A stretch of DNA of 64,000 nt from Stieleria magnilauensis (GCA_007753675.1 CP036432.1:2144394-2208393); one strand, 5' to 3'; shown: positions 44,845 to 56,314, counted from the first letter of the stretch. Made by a program: numbers and translations. Notes: a model not told the origin generated them from the letters alone.

Positions 44845-46179
44845 ATGACCGACTCTTCTGCTGACTCACCGCTCGGATTTGACCAGGCTGCCGCCAAGGT
44901 CAAAACGTTTCCCCAGTCTCCCGGCGTCTACTTGATGAAGGATGATGCCGGGCGGGTGATCTATGTCGGCAAAGCCAAGAACCTGCGCAGTCGCGCCGGA
45001 AGCTATTTTCTGAAAGCCGCGGCGGAGGACGCCCGGACGGCCGGCTGGATCGGGGAGATCGCCGACATCGACTACATGGATTGCGACAGCGAGGTCGATG
45101 CCTTGTTGATGGAGTCGCGGCTGATCAAGGACATCCAACCGAAGCACAACAAAGAACTCAAGGACGACAAGAGTTTTCCCTATCTGATGATCACGACGCG
45201 TGAAGAATTTCCACGGGTCGAAGTCACGCGGGAACCGAAAGAGAAGGGCGTCAAACTGTACGGACCGTTTGCCAGTGCCGGCGCGCTCCGCGGTGCGATC
45301 CAAGTGCTGCAGCGGATCTTTAAATTTCGCACCTGTTCGTTGGACATCTCGGAGTCCGATGAACGTTGGAAATGGTTTCGCCCCTGTCTGTTGGCCAGCA
45401 TCAATCAGTGCACCGCACCCTGCAATTTCCGCATCGGCAAAGAAGAATACCGACGCGACATCAAGCGGCTGCAAACGTTTCTCGAGGGCGGGAAACGCAA
45501 ATTGATCAAGGAGATGCGGGACGAGATGACGGCGGCCAGCAAAGCATTGGATTTCGAGCGTGCGGCCATCGTTCGCGATGAAATCCAAATGTTGGAGCGA
45601 CTGGAAGAACGCGGCGAACTGGACACGCATGCCCAGCCGGAGGTGTTTTATATCGACCCAAAGAAAGGCCTGGCCGGTCTTCGCAAGGTGTTGTCGCTGA
45701 ACGAAACACCCCGGGTCATCGAAGGCGTGGACATCGCGCATTTGGGCGGCGGACAAACCGTCGCCAGCCTGGTCCAATTCATCGACGGGCTGCCCTTTAA
45801 GCCGGGCTACCGTCGTTTCAAAATCAACGACGTCGACGGCATCGATGACTATCGCAGTATCTATGAAGTAGTCTCACGACGCTTTCGCCGGCTCAGCGAT
45901 GACAGCGACGCGTTCCCCGACATCTTGCTGATCGATGGCGGGAAAGGCCAATTGAGCGCGGCGATGGCGGCATTCCGCGATCAAGACATCACGCCGCCGA
46001 CCGTCATCTCGCTCGCCAAACGCGACGAGGAGATCTTTCGGCCGGGCGAAAGCGAGCCACTGCGGTTGAGCAAGAATTCGTTTGCGCTGCGATTGCTGCA
46101 ATACGTTCGCGATGAATCACACCGATTCGCTCAGCACTACCACCACATTCTCCGCAACAAATCGACGTTCGATCGGTGA
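44845..46179 (+). CDS. uvrC: UvrC-type excinuclease subunit lacking the C-terminal HhH domain
   Basis: A 444-residue protein; typical UvrC has about 600. The GIY-YIG nuclease domain is intact (SPGVYLMKDDAGRVIYVGKA), then a cysteine cluster (FRPCLLASINQCTAPCNF), the UvrB-binding UVR motif (AASKALDFERAAIVRDEI) and the RNase-H-like domain (EGVDIAHLGGGQTVASLV; ILLIDGGKGQLS; RDESHRFAQHYHH). The protein stops right after this, at NKSTFDR, so the tandem helix-hairpin-helix module used for DNA binding and 5' incision is absent. No frameshifted remnant of HhH is seen downstream; the next gene starts 5 bp later. Either a natural short form or a Cho-like partner to another UvrC. Confidence 0.88.
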   Translation: MTDSSADSPLGFDQAAAKVKTFPQSPGVYLMKDDAGRVIYVGKAKNLRSRAGSYFLKAAAEDARTAGWIGEIADIDYMDCDSEVDALLMESRLIKDIQPKHNKELKDDKSFPYLMITTREEFPRVEVTREPKEKGVKLYGPFASAGALRGAIQVLQRIFKFRTCSLDISESDERWKWFRPCLLASINQCTAPCNFRIGKEEYRRDIKRLQTFLEGGKRKLIKEMRDEMTAASKALDFERAAIVRDEIQMLERLEERGELDTHAQPEVFYIDPKKGLAGLRKVLSLNETPRVIEGVDIAHLGGGQTVASLVQFIDGLPFKPGYRRFKINDVDGIDDYRSIYEVVSRRFRRLSDDSDAFPDILLIDGGKGQLSAAMAAFRDQDITPPTVISLAKRDEEIFRPGESEPLRLSKNSFALRLLQYVRDESHRFAQHYHHILRNKSTFDR

Positions 46180-46183
46180 ATGC

Positions 46184-47686
46184 ATGGTGCCATCTTCTAT
46201 CCGCACCCTCGTCGATGCACTGAACCGAAACGCGGAGCAATTTGCCGCGGGGCGGGCGCTGCTGCTTTGGGATCATTCGGATGCGTTCCAAGCCACGGAC
46301 TCGGTGACCTGGGCGGAACTGGGACGCTGGGTGAAGGCGGTTGCTGCTCTGCTGCGGTCGCACGATTCGCATCACGCCCCCCTCATGCACGTCGTCCGCA
46401 ATACACCGGCCGACGTTGTGATCGCGTTGGCCTGCCAAGCTACGGGGATCATCGAGATCCCGGTGGACGTGGACGGCGGAGACGACTATTTGGCGAGCTG
46501 TCGCCGCAAGATCGATTGTGATTGGCTGGACGATGCGGCCAAGCAAGAACTGGTTCGCCGCGGCTACGAGGCGACGCGGTCAAACTCCGCTCGATCGGTC
46601 GTCGTGGAGCTGCCGCAGGTTTCACCGACAAACGACGCGCTGGTGTTGTGGACCAGCGGCACCTCGGGCGAACCCAAGGGAGTTGCGTTGTCGCACGCGA
46701 GTCAGTTGCTCAATGCCGCTGCCAAATTGCGGTCGGTTCCCCAGTCCACGACGGATCTGCGTTTGACAGTGCTGTCGATCGCTCATGGTTACGCCAGGAC
46801 ATGCGATCTGGGCACCTGGTTGCTGTCCGGATGCACGTTGGCGATCGCCCGCGGGTTCGAGGGATGGCAACGCGTTTGTGAGCGACATGAGCCGACGCTG
46901 TGCAACCTGGTCCCCAGCTTGGCAGGCCGCGTGCTAGAAAGCGGAACGGTTCCGCCGTCGCTGCGGTTGGTCGGCTGCGGTGGGGCGGCGATGACGGAGG
47001 ATCAGTTTTGGCGGTGGGGCGAGCGCGGTGTGACGGTGATCCAGGGTTATGGCTTGACCGAAGCGGGGCCGGTGATCGCCAGCCAAACGCCCGATGATTC
47101 GATTCCCGGCCACGCCGGTCGCTTCGTTGATGGCTGGGAATATCGCCTGGCAGAGGAACCGGTGGACGAGGGCGGGCCGAACGAAGCGAGGCCGGCTGAA
47201 GGCCGGCTGTTTGTGCGTGGGCCGCATCTGATGCGCGGTTATTGGCAGGATCCTGACGCGACGGCCTGCCGCATCGACGCGGCGGGTTGGCTGGACACCG
47301 GCGATCGCGTGCGCGTCTGTCCCTCCACACGTCAGTTACAGATTCTGGGACGCTGCGACGACCGGATCGTTTTGTCCAACGGGCACAAGATCGACCCGAT
47401 GGGACTGGAGCAGCGGCTGGTGGCGATCAACGGGGTGCGAACGGCAGTGGTATCGGCGGGGGCGGAACGACGATCGGTCGAGTTTTGGGTGGAGACGACC
47501 GAGTCGACGCTTCCGATGCCTGAAATCGACGCGATCGTCCGCACGCTGCCACGTTGGGAACAGCCCAAACGGATCCATCGCTTGGTGTTTCCCGAAAACC
47601 TCAGGCAGCAGCTGTTGAATCGAAAAGGGGCAATTCGGCGATCCGAGATGCTGCGTTACCTGGATCGGTCGACGGGTTCCTGCTGA
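46184..47686 (+). CDS. AMP-binding (acyl-CoA synthetase-like) enzyme
   Basis: A 500-residue adenylate-forming enzyme; ATG at 46184 follows the uvrC stop by 4 bp. Motifs: the P-loop LWTSGTSGEPKGVALSH, GYGLTEAGPVIASQ, LDTGDRVRVCPST and DRIVLSNGHKIDPMGLEQ, and a C-terminal lysine in LLNRKGAIRRSEML. These are the parts needed to activate a carboxylate with ATP. The substrate (fatty acid, amino acid or other) is unknown. The family is unusual directly behind uvrC, so the operon is probably functional by position only. Confidence 0.88.
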   Translation: MVPSSIRTLVDALNRNAEQFAAGRALLLWDHSDAFQATDSVTWAELGRWVKAVAALLRSHDSHHAPLMHVVRNTPADVVIALACQATGIIEIPVDVDGGDDYLASCRRKIDCDWLDDAAKQELVRRGYEATRSNSARSVVVELPQVSPTNDALVLWTSGTSGEPKGVALSHASQLLNAAAKLRSVPQSTTDLRLTVLSIAHGYARTCDLGTWLLSGCTLAIARGFEGWQRVCERHEPTLCNLVPSLAGRVLESGTVPPSLRLVGCGGAAMTEDQFWRWGERGVTVIQGYGLTEAGPVIASQTPDDSIPGHAGRFVDGWEYRLAEEPVDEGGPNEARPAEGRLFVRGPHLMRGYWQDPDATACRIDAAGWLDTGDRVRVCPSTRQLQILGRCDDRIVLSNGHKIDPMGLEQRLVAINGVRTAVVSAGAERRSVEFWVETTESTLPMPEIDAIVRTLPRWEQPKRIHRLVFPENLRQQLLNRKGAIRRSEMLRYLDRSTGSC

Positions 47687-47747
47687 GCGGGATCGGGCGG
47701 TATCATGGAGCCCGCTGCGTTCACTTCTCCTCGGGAACTAGATCTTC

Positions 47748-48464
47748 ATGGCCGTCGACAACAAGACACAATTCGAAAGCGCGTTGTTGCGTCGCTTGCA
47801 CTCACTGCTTTTGCAAATTGGCGACTTGGAGGGGCAGCTCGAACGGGGGCCGAGACAGATCAAGGCGGGTGAGGGCGTGGTCCAGGCCAGTCAGGATGCG
47901 CTCGACCAGGCCAAGCAGGCGGTCAAAGCCGCGACGCTGGCATGCGACGAAAAACAGCTGCAATTGAAGACGCGAGAGGATCGGATCGAGAACCTGAAAG
48001 CCAAGCTGAATACGGCGTCGAGCAACAAGGAATTTGATCTTCTGAAGGAGCAGATCGCTGCCGACGAACAGGCCAACAGCGTTCAAAGTGACGAGATTTT
48101 TGAAGGACTGGAACGCATCGACGAGCTACAGGAAGCCGTCGTGGTAGCCGAGCGTGAGTTGGCAGAAAAGACGGCCGAGCACAAAAAACGCGTCGAGCAG
48201 GTGGAGAACCGGATGGTCGTGGTGCAAGCCGATTTGGACCACGTCCGCAATGAACTGGCCAAGGCAGAAGCGGAGGTCCCGGTCGCGGTGCGATCGGAGT
48301 ACAAACGTTTAACCGAAGGCCGCGGTGACGAAGCGTTGGCACCGATCGAAGACGATTCCTGTGGCGGGTGCAATCAGACGTTGACGACGCAGATGGTTGA
48401 TCGCGTCCGCTTGGGATTCTTGACACATTGTCCGGCCTGTTCGTCTTGGCTTTATCTTCCGTAA
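47748..48464 (+). CDS. Coiled-coil protein with C4 zinc ribbon (DUF164-like)
   Basis: A 238-residue cytoplasmic protein. A long antiparallel coiled coil (about 1-180, rich in Glu, Lys, Gln and Ala) is followed by a zinc ribbon with CGGCNQTL and CPACSSW. This layout matches the DUF164/YbgI-neighbour zinc-ribbon family seen next to coaE, rnhB or pyrophosphatase genes in many bacteria. The role is unknown. It precedes coaE by 17 bp and probably shares its transcript. Confidence 0.88.
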   Translation: MAVDNKTQFESALLRRLHSLLLQIGDLEGQLERGPRQIKAGEGVVQASQDALDQAKQAVKAATLACDEKQLQLKTREDRIENLKAKLNTASSNKEFDLLKEQIAADEQANSVQSDEIFEGLERIDELQEAVVVAERELAEKTAEHKKRVEQVENRMVVVQADLDHVRNELAKAEAEVPVAVRSEYKRLTEGRGDEALAPIEDDSCGGCNQTLTTQMVDRVRLGFLTHCPACSSWLYLP

Positions 48465-48481
48465 CCGAGTTGAGCGATGCG

Positions 48482-49165
48482 ATGTTGATTTTGGGGTTGG
48501 TCGGATCACCGGCCGGCGGAAAATCTTCGGCGGCCGAATTTTTGGCGTCCCTCGGGGCGGAATGGATCAACGCCGACCTGATCGCCCGCGACTGTCTCGG
48601 TCGCCCCGACGTCGTCTCGGCGCTGACGGCACGATTCGGCGACAGCATTCTCAATTCCGACGGAACGATCGATCGCGCTGCCCTGGCCGATTTGGTCTTT
48701 GGTAACGATCAGGTAAAGCGGGACAATCTGGCGTATCTCGAATCGCTGGTGCACCCGCTGACCCGCCAGGAGATTCAGCGCCGGATTGTCGAAGCCGCCG
48801 ATCGCGGGCGACGGGTCGCGTTGCTGGACGCGCCGCTGTTGTTTGAATCCGGCTGGGACCGTAGTTGCGACCAGATTTGGTGTGTCGACGCGACACGTGA
48901 GAATCGTTTGCTTCGCTGCAAAAAACGGGGCTGGGACGCGGCCGAACTGGATCGACGCGAGGCCAATCAGATGCCGATAGAGACGAAATGCCGACTCAGC
49001 AATCTGATTATGCGCAATGACGCGACCTTAGATGCTTTGCACCAAAATCTTCGTCTACGGTGGCAGGATCTCGTTAGAATGATTTCTGCAGCCGATGCTC
49101 CCCTGGCCGCCGAATCGGCGCCCCCGGAGCGTCACTGTTCCTCCGACCGCGGGACGATTTCCTAA
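48482..49165 (+). CDS. coaE: Dephospho-CoA kinase
   Basis: A 227-residue enzyme for the last step of coenzyme A synthesis: phosphorylation of the 3'-OH of dephospho-CoA by ATP. ATG at 48482. Walker A is GLVGSPAGGKSSAAEFL; WINADLIARDCL and VHPLTRQEIQRRIVEA are typical; ALLDAPLLFESGWD is the characteristic substrate segment. The C-terminal 25 residues extend a little beyond the core. It follows the zinc-ribbon gene closely. Confidence 0.93.
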   Translation: MLILGLVGSPAGGKSSAAEFLASLGAEWINADLIARDCLGRPDVVSALTARFGDSILNSDGTIDRAALADLVFGNDQVKRDNLAYLESLVHPLTRQEIQRRIVEAADRGRRVALLDAPLLFESGWDRSCDQIWCVDATRENRLLRCKKRGWDAAELDRREANQMPIETKCRLSNLIMRNDATLDALHQNLRLRWQDLVRMISAADAPLAAESAPPERHCSSDRGTIS

Positions 49166-49230
49166 TTCAGGCCCCGCAAAGCGTCGGTTCCCTTTCAACG
49201 ACGGTCATATTTCCGTTACCCTCAGTCTTC

Positions 49231-49345
49231 GTGTCTCCTTCACCGGTCCCCTCAGACACCTCCTCCTGCCTCCCTCCTCGTTGCAGTTTGCTGCCAAACT
49301 CTCCACTCCTCTTCTTCCCACGCGTCCTCCCCGGGCGCCACGACT
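49231..49345 (+). promoter_or_regulatory. C-rich, G-poor leader of rho (possible rut site)
   Basis: In 49231-49330 I count about 48 C and 13 G, very different from the flanking coding sequence where C and G are near equal. Such a C-rich unstructured stretch is the known feature of Rho utilisation sites, and rho genes are known in other bacteria to be autoregulated by attenuation in their leader. The role here is inferred from composition and position only. Confidence 0.5.
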
Positions 49346-50849
<1,504 letters not shown>

Positions 50850-50860
<11 letters not shown>

Positions 50861-51323
50861 GATTACGGGTGTTGATGGCCAGCTGCCCTCCGGCAAAATT
50901 GTCATCGTCGCCAGTCGCTATAACGAAGGCATTTGTGATTCACTGGTCCGCGGCAGCGTCGAAACGCTGACCGAAGCCGGCTACACCGAAGCCGACCTGG
51001 AGATCATCCGCGTCCCCGGTGCCTGGGAACTGGTCATGGTGGCCGCCAATGCACTCGACCGCGACGATGTGCTCGGCGTTGTCACGCTCGGCTGCGTGAT
51101 CAAGGGCGAAACGACGCACGATGAACATATCAATCGCAGCGTCAGCGATGCGGTGATGCAATTGGGTGTCCAAACCCGCAAACCCATCGGTTTTGGACTA
51201 CTGACCTGCAACACGCTCGAACAAGCGCTTCAGCGCAGCGGCGGAACGGTCGGCAACAAAGGCAACGAAGCCGCCGAAGCGGTGGTGGAGTTGTTGCGGT
51301 TGGGCGAGAAACTAACGGCGTGA
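50850..51323 (+). CDS. ribH: 6,7-dimethyl-8-ribityllumazine synthase
   Basis: A 157-residue enzyme of riboflavin synthesis, joining the ribitylaminouracil and the butanone phosphate. Its ATG lies inside the last codons of rho (11-bp overlap). Motifs: [19 protein letters not shown] at the active-site aromatic position (Tyr in place of the common Phe/Trp), [28 protein letters not shown] with the catalytic His, and [17 protein letters not shown]. Length fits the family. The overlap with rho implies one transcript. Confidence 0.95.
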
Positions 51324-51358
51324 GCGCTGGCGATTCCGTGGAGGAATCGGGCAGGGGA

Positions 51359-51480
51359 AAGGCAGAATCATTCGGGGCAGAATGATACGAGACATTCCCT
51401 CCCCGTCACTATGCCACACGGTCATTTTTTAGGTCCAGTGTATCTGCCTTCCATCATTCTGCCCCGTATCATTCTGCCTT
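51359..51480. repeat. GGCAGAATGAT palindromic repeat, copy 2
   Basis: Arms at 51359-51386 and 51453-51480 are 28 nt each with a few mismatches and carry AAGGCAGAAT...CGGGGCAGAATGAT and its complement. It lies between the convergent ribH and topoisomerase genes, where a transcribed hairpin could stop both transcripts. It is related to the copy at 10643-10738. Confidence 0.85.
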
Positions 51481-51497
51481 CCATCTTCCAGCCGCAC

Positions 51498-53414
51498 CTA
51501 GACATCCACTTCGGCGTCTGCGGCGCGGTCCATGATGAACCGGAACCGGGCTGATGCATCGCGTCCCATCAGGTCGCTGATCACGCGGTCGGTTTCCAGT
51601 TGGTCGTCGACTTCCACCCGCAGCAGTTGACGTTGGGCGGGGTTGAGCGTGGTTTGCCAGAGGACTTTGGGCATCATTTCGCCGAGTCCTTTGAAACGCG
51701 TGATTTCCGGTTTGGCCCGTCCGCCGTGCTTCTGCAAAATTTCTTCGCGATGGGCGTCGTCTTTGGCCCAGTAGGTTTCCTTGCCCAGATCGATTCGATA
51801 CAGCGGCGGGACGGCGATAAACAACCGCCCGTCGGAAATTAATTGTGGCATGTGGCGATAGAAGAACGTCAACAGCAGCGTCGTGATGTGGTGTCCATCG
51901 GAATCGGCATCGGCCAACAGGATGATGCGGCCGTAGCGGAGACCGCCGATGTCCATCTTGGGGCCGATCCCGCAACCGAGTGACGCGACCATGTCTTGGA
52001 TTTCTTTGTTGTCCAGAATCTTCTTCAGCGTCGCGCTTTCGGTGTTCAGGACTTTTCCGCGGAGCGGAAGGATGGCCTGGTAGTTTCGATCGCGGCCTTG
52101 TTTCGCGCTACCACCGGCGGAATCACCTTCGACGATAAACAGCTCGGACTCCATCTTTCCGCTGGACAGACAATCGCTCAGTTTGCCCGGCAACATCGTT
52201 CGTTTCGCACCGCCCTTACGCGAGACGGCTTCGGACGCAGCTCGGGAGGCGGCACGGGCGCGGGCGGCGGCGATGATCCGTGCGACGATCGAGTCGGCGA
52301 TGGATCGATTGCTGTTCATCCATTGTTCGATTTCGCCGCGCACCGCCGCTTCGACGGACGTCTGGACTTCCGGGTTGTTCAAGCGGTCTTTGGTTTGACC
52401 CTGGAACTGCGGCTCGCTGACGAAGACCGAGATGATCCCCACCATTCCTTCGCGGATATCTTCGTGGGTGATCTTGACGCCACGCGGCGTCAGATTGTGG
52501 GTGTCGATGTAGTTTCGCACGGCCTTGTTCAGCCCGCCACGGAAACCGTTTTCATGGGTTCCGCCGCTGCCGGTCGGGATTCCATTGACGTAGCTGCGGA
52601 CGTGTTCGTCGGTCGATTCGGTCCACTGCAAGACGACTTCGATTCGCATGTCGTCGTCGACCGAATGGCTGAAGGGAGTCGCGTGGATCGGACGCGCCTT
52701 TCGTTCCTTCAGGACTTTGTTGAGAAAGTCGACGATGCCTTGTTCGTGAACGAACGATTCTTTGGTCTTGGCGACTTCATCGACGTAGGTGACTTTGACG
52801 CCACGGTGCAAGAAGCTGGCCGTTTCCAGGCGGGCGCGAATCAACGTCGAATCGAACGTCGTCTTGGGAAAGATCTGCGGGTCGGGGGTGAACGTGATCG
52901 TCGTCCCGCTGCCGCGGATGGCGCCCTTGAGTTTCTTAAGTTTCGACGTCGGCTTGCCGCGTTGGAATTCCATCTTGTACTGCGCGCCGTCGCGACGAAC
53001 CACCGCCGTCAGTTCTTTGCTGAGCGCGTTGACCACCGACGCCCCGACGCCGTGCAGACCGCCGGCGGTCTTGTAGTTCTGGCCTTCGAATTTGCCGCCG
53101 GCGTGCAGAATCGTCAGCACCATTTCGAGCGCGGGCTTTTTCGTCTTGGGGTGCTTGTCGACCGGGATGCCGCGGCCGTTGTCGGCGACCGAAATGGTTT
53201 GACCATCTTTGTGAAGCGTGACCACGATCTCACTGGCGTGGCCGTTCATCGCTTCGTCAACCGAGTTGTCGACGATTTCCCAGATCAGATGGTGCAGCCC
53301 CGCGGTGCCGACGCCCCCGATGTACATGCCCGGACGCTTCCGGACCGGGTCCAGGCCTTCGAGTGCGACGATGGCGTCGGCGTTGTAGGTCGATTTAGTG
53401 GCGATTGCTGTCAT
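51498..53414 (-). CDS. Type II topoisomerase subunit B (GyrB/ParE)
   Basis: A 638-residue ATPase subunit. GHKL motifs are intact (EIVDNSVDEAMNGHA; VADNGRGIPVD; GGLHGVGASVVNALS), then the transducer and the Toprim domain (LFIVEGDSAGGSAKQGRDR; LLADADSDGHHITTLLLTFF). The length fits ParE or the short GyrB without an extra C-terminal insert. The gene lies 51 bp after the subunit A gene on the same strand, so they form a pair. Whether the pair is gyrase or topoisomerase IV cannot be settled from one window; the A subunit has a degenerate GyrA box. Confidence 0.93.
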   Translation of the reverse strand: MTAIATKSTYNADAIVALEGLDPVRKRPGMYIGGVGTAGLHHLIWEIVDNSVDEAMNGHASEIVVTLHKDGQTISVADNGRGIPVDKHPKTKKPALEMVLTILHAGGKFEGQNYKTAGGLHGVGASVVNALSKELTAVVRRDGAQYKMEFQRGKPTSKLKKLKGAIRGSGTTITFTPDPQIFPKTTFDSTLIRARLETASFLHRGVKVTYVDEVAKTKESFVHEQGIVDFLNKVLKERKARPIHATPFSHSVDDDMRIEVVLQWTESTDEHVRSYVNGIPTGSGGTHENGFRGGLNKAVRNYIDTHNLTPRGVKITHEDIREGMVGIISVFVSEPQFQGQTKDRLNNPEVQTSVEAAVRGEIEQWMNSNRSIADSIVARIIAAARARAASRAASEAVSRKGGAKRTMLPGKLSDCLSSGKMESELFIVEGDSAGGSAKQGRDRNYQAILPLRGKVLNTESATLKKILDNKEIQDMVASLGCGIGPKMDIGGLRYGRIILLADADSDGHHITTLLLTFFYRHMPQLISDGRLFIAVPPLYRIDLGKETYWAKDDAHREEILQKHGGRAKPEITRFKGLGEMMPKVLWQTTLNPAQRQLLRVEVDDQLETDRVISDLMGRDASARFRFIMDRAADAEVDV

Positions 53415-53465
53415 GGATGATCGAGACAGGGAGGCGGGGAGACAAGGAGATAGGGAGGTGGGGCG

Positions 53466-55895
53466 TCAATCGTCGTCGAAGGGTGCGGGGGCGGCGATGG
53501 GCGGCGAGATGATCTTGGCGATCTTGCCGTTCTTTTGCAGCTCGACGCCTTTGCCGCCGCGACTGGTGACGCGGTACTTGGCGGTGGAGACGGTTTTGCG
53601 TGCGCCGCGATTGGTTTCGATGGTCAACAGGTCACGGTCGCCGCTGCTGGCTTTGAATCCGAGCAGGCGATCACCGCTGGCCAATCGGATCAGGGTGACG
53701 CCTTTTCCGGCTCCGGAGAGATAATTGACTTCTTCGGATTCGCACACGATCGCGCGACAGTTTTCCGAGACGGCCAGGATGATTTCGCTGCCGGTGATCG
53801 GGATCACATCGATGATGGCGGCGTCGCCGGTGACGCGGGCGTACCGGCGTCCGCTGCGGGTCGACGGTTCGGCAAACGGGGCCAGTCCGAAACGCAGAGC
53901 AAAGCCATTGCTTGAGGCGGCGAAGGCGTGGATTTCGGGACAGTAATCGGGGTGCTTGGGGTCTTCGTGAATCTTGCCGATGCAACGCGGGTCGAACGAG
54001 ATCGCTGCGATGATGCGTTCGCCGTCCTTCATCTTGAACAGCTTTTGAATCGGTTCACCGAAGCCCGTCGAGGCGGGGATGTCGATGAAACGGGTCGTGT
54101 AGCAAACACCGAGGGACGAGAACAGGCCGAGGGTGGCGCGGGTGCTGCCGGCGATGCAGGCGAGCACCGAATCGCCTTGGCGGAGTCGACTCTTGGAGGG
54201 ATCGACGATTTGTTTTTGCCGTTTCACCCAGCCGTCGGTGGTGACCAGGACGTGGCAGTTTTCGGCGACGATAAAGTCTTCGACCGAATACTCGACTTCG
54301 ACTTCGACGGCATTGATCTCGGTCCGACGACGGCTAGCGGCGTCGCTTGCGTAGGTCGTGATCAGCCCCTCGATTTCTTCGCGGACGATTTTCCAGCGGC
54401 CCGAAGCGTTGGTGTCCTTGGTGTCTTCGTTGAGCAATTTACGGATCTGTTGGGCGCGTTTCTTTTTGTCTTTGAGTTCATCCAGGATCAGATTGATTTC
54501 CAGACGCGCCAAGCGATACAGTTTCAGTTCCAGGATCGCGTCGGTCTGCTCGGCGTCCAAGCCACCTTTGCTGGCCGGAAACCGTTTCATGATTTTTTCG
54601 GCCGCATCGGCTTTGCCGTCCGATTGGCGAATGATCTTGATGATCTGATCGAGCGCGTCGAAGATCAGCGCGAAACCTTCCAGGATGTGGATCCGCCGCT
54701 CCAGTGACGCCAGTTCGTTTTCCAGGCGACGGGTGACGACTTCCAAGCGGAAGTGCAGGAAGTGCCAGAGCATTTCTTTGAGAGAGAGTCGCTCGGGCGT
54801 TCCCAGTTCGGGGTTTTCGGTGGGAACCAGACAGGTCAGATTGACGTTGAAGTTCTTTTGGAAATCGGTGTGCTTGTAGAGAAACGCCAGCACCTTCTTT
54901 TCGTCGGCGTCTTTCTTGAGCAGCAGGTCGATGCGGATTTCATCGGTCGACAGATCCCGGACTTCGGTGACCAGTGGCAGCTTGCCGTCGAAGACGAGTT
55001 CGCTGATGCGTTCGACCAACAGCGCCTTGTTGACGCTGTAGGGGATCGAGTCGATTTGAATGACCTTTCCGCCGCGATCCTTGGTGCCTTGTTTGATGGT
55101 GCCGCGCAGCTTGATCGTGCCCTGGCCGGTCTGATAGATCTCGCGCAGTTCTTCCTTGGTGTTGATGATTTGGCCGCCGGTGGGAAAGTCCGGTGCCTGG
55201 ACGGCATCGTTGGCGACCAGTTGATAGTCTTTGATTTCCGGATCGCGCAACAGCTTCAGCAGTGCGTTGCAGATCTCGCGGAGGTTGTGTGGCGGGATGT
55301 TGGTGGCCATCCCGACGGCGATGCCGGTGGCGCCGTTGAGCAGCAGGTTGGGCAGGCGGCTGGGCAGGACGACGGGTTCTTCGCGGCTGCCGTCATAGTT
55401 GGCCTTGTAGGCGACGGTGCGGGTCGCCAGATCGGTCAGCACTTCGCCGGCGACGGGCGTCATGCGGCACTCGGTGTAACGCATCGCCGCGGCGTTGTCG
55501 CCGTCGACGCTGCCGAAGTTGCCGCTGCCGTCGACCAGCGGCATCCGCATGGCGAAGGGCTGGGCCATGCGGACCAGCGCCTCGTAAATCGAGCTGTCGC
55601 CGTGGGGGTGATAGTTACCCATCACGTCCCCGACGACTTTGGCACACTTGCGGTGCTTGGCGGTGCTGGAGAGCCCCTGTTGGTGCATCGTGTAGAGGAT
55701 GCGTCGCTGGACGGGTTTGAGTCCGTCGCGGACGTCCGGCAACGCCCGGCTGGTGATCACCGACAGGGAATAATTGAGGTAGCGTTCCTGAGCCGCCTGG
55801 CGCAGCGGGACCGCCGTCAGGAGCGATTCCTCGACGGCGTCAAACAACGATTTGCCGTTCTTTTCCGATTGCTTGCGGGGACGTCGTTTTGCCAC
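53466..55895 (-). CDS. Type II topoisomerase subunit A (GyrA/ParC)
   Basis: An 809-residue DNA-cleaving subunit, GTG start at 55895. The quinolone-region motif ([20 protein letters not shown]) and the catalytic tyrosine (Tyr140 in [12 protein letters not shown]) are present; the coiled-coil and tower regions follow ([17 protein letters not shown]). The C-terminal beta-pinwheel contains [12 protein letters not shown], which keeps RGGKG of the GyrA box but not the leading Q-(K/R). This leaves gyrase and topoisomerase IV both open. Its start region faces the secreted protein gene at 56315 across 419 bp. Confidence 0.93.
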   Translation of the reverse strand: MAKRRPRKQSEKNGKSLFDAVEESLLTAVPLRQAAQERYLNYSLSVITSRALPDVRDGLKPVQRRILYTMHQQGLSSTAKHRKCAKVVGDVMGNYHPHGDSSIYEALVRMAQPFAMRMPLVDGSGNFGSVDGDNAAAMRYTECRMTPVAGEVLTDLATRTVAYKANYDGSREEPVVLPSRLPNLLLNGATGIAVGMATNIPPHNLREICNALLKLLRDPEIKDYQLVANDAVQAPDFPTGGQIINTKEELREIYQTGQGTIKLRGTIKQGTKDRGGKVIQIDSIPYSVNKALLVERISELVFDGKLPLVTEVRDLSTDEIRIDLLLKKDADEKKVLAFLYKHTDFQKNFNVNLTCLVPTENPELGTPERLSLKEMLWHFLHFRLEVVTRRLENELASLERRIHILEGFALIFDALDQIIKIIRQSDGKADAAEKIMKRFPASKGGLDAEQTDAILELKLYRLARLEINLILDELKDKKKRAQQIRKLLNEDTKDTNASGRWKIVREEIEGLITTYASDAASRRRTEINAVEVEVEYSVEDFIVAENCHVLVTTDGWVKRQKQIVDPSKSRLRQGDSVLACIAGSTRATLGLFSSLGVCYTTRFIDIPASTGFGEPIQKLFKMKDGERIIAAISFDPRCIGKIHEDPKHPDYCPEIHAFAASSNGFALRFGLAPFAEPSTRSGRRYARVTGDAAIIDVIPITGSEIILAVSENCRAIVCESEEVNYLSGAGKGVTLIRLASGDRLLGFKASSGDRDLLTIETNRGARKTVSTAKYRVTSRGGKGVELQKNGKIAKIISPPIAAPAPFDDD

Positions 55896-56314
55896 GCGAT
55901 AGGGATCCTTTTACACAAATTAATACGGTGCGTTCTTCACCTTCTCCATCGGTCGCAGGGTCGCGCCGATTTGCCCAAGTTAGGGTAGAGACGGTGAAAA
56001 TTCTAGACAGGCAGTGGCGGCAGACTTTAGCGGTTGGCCGGGTCGAATGGCAAATGCAGTCGACGCCGGTGTTAGCGGTGCTCCGAAATGATCCGAAATC
56101 GCCAGCGCCACGCGCCGAACTATCGCCCAGTGGGCAATCCCGCCGAAACAACAAACCGTGTGAAGAAGAAATGCCCGCATCCGGCCGGCCGCCTTCGGGG
56201 GATCCCGATTGGGGTGGTCTGCTACCGCCGAGAGGGAATGGCGGCGGATCGCATCCGGGGGTCGGGCGAGAACGGAATCAATGGCTGAAAACAAGGGTTC
56301 GGAGGAACCACCGG
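55896..56314. other. 419-bp divergent intergenic region, no gene seen
   Basis: It lies between the leftward topoisomerase pair and the rightward small secreted proteins. One frame is open through it into the gene at 56315, but its composition and lack of a signal or family match speak against coding. A GGAGGAA site at 56301-56307 belongs to the gene at 56315. Confidence 0.5.

Noticed and set aside
51996..53420. Rightward 474-codon frame opposite the topoisomerase B gene.
   Set aside because: Complement of a strongly conserved GHKL/Toprim gene; no start context or homology.
55889..56314. N-terminal extension of the secreted Gly/Tyr-rich protein.
   Set aside because: The ATG at 56315 has a Shine-Dalgarno site and directly starts a signal peptide; the extension would bury it.
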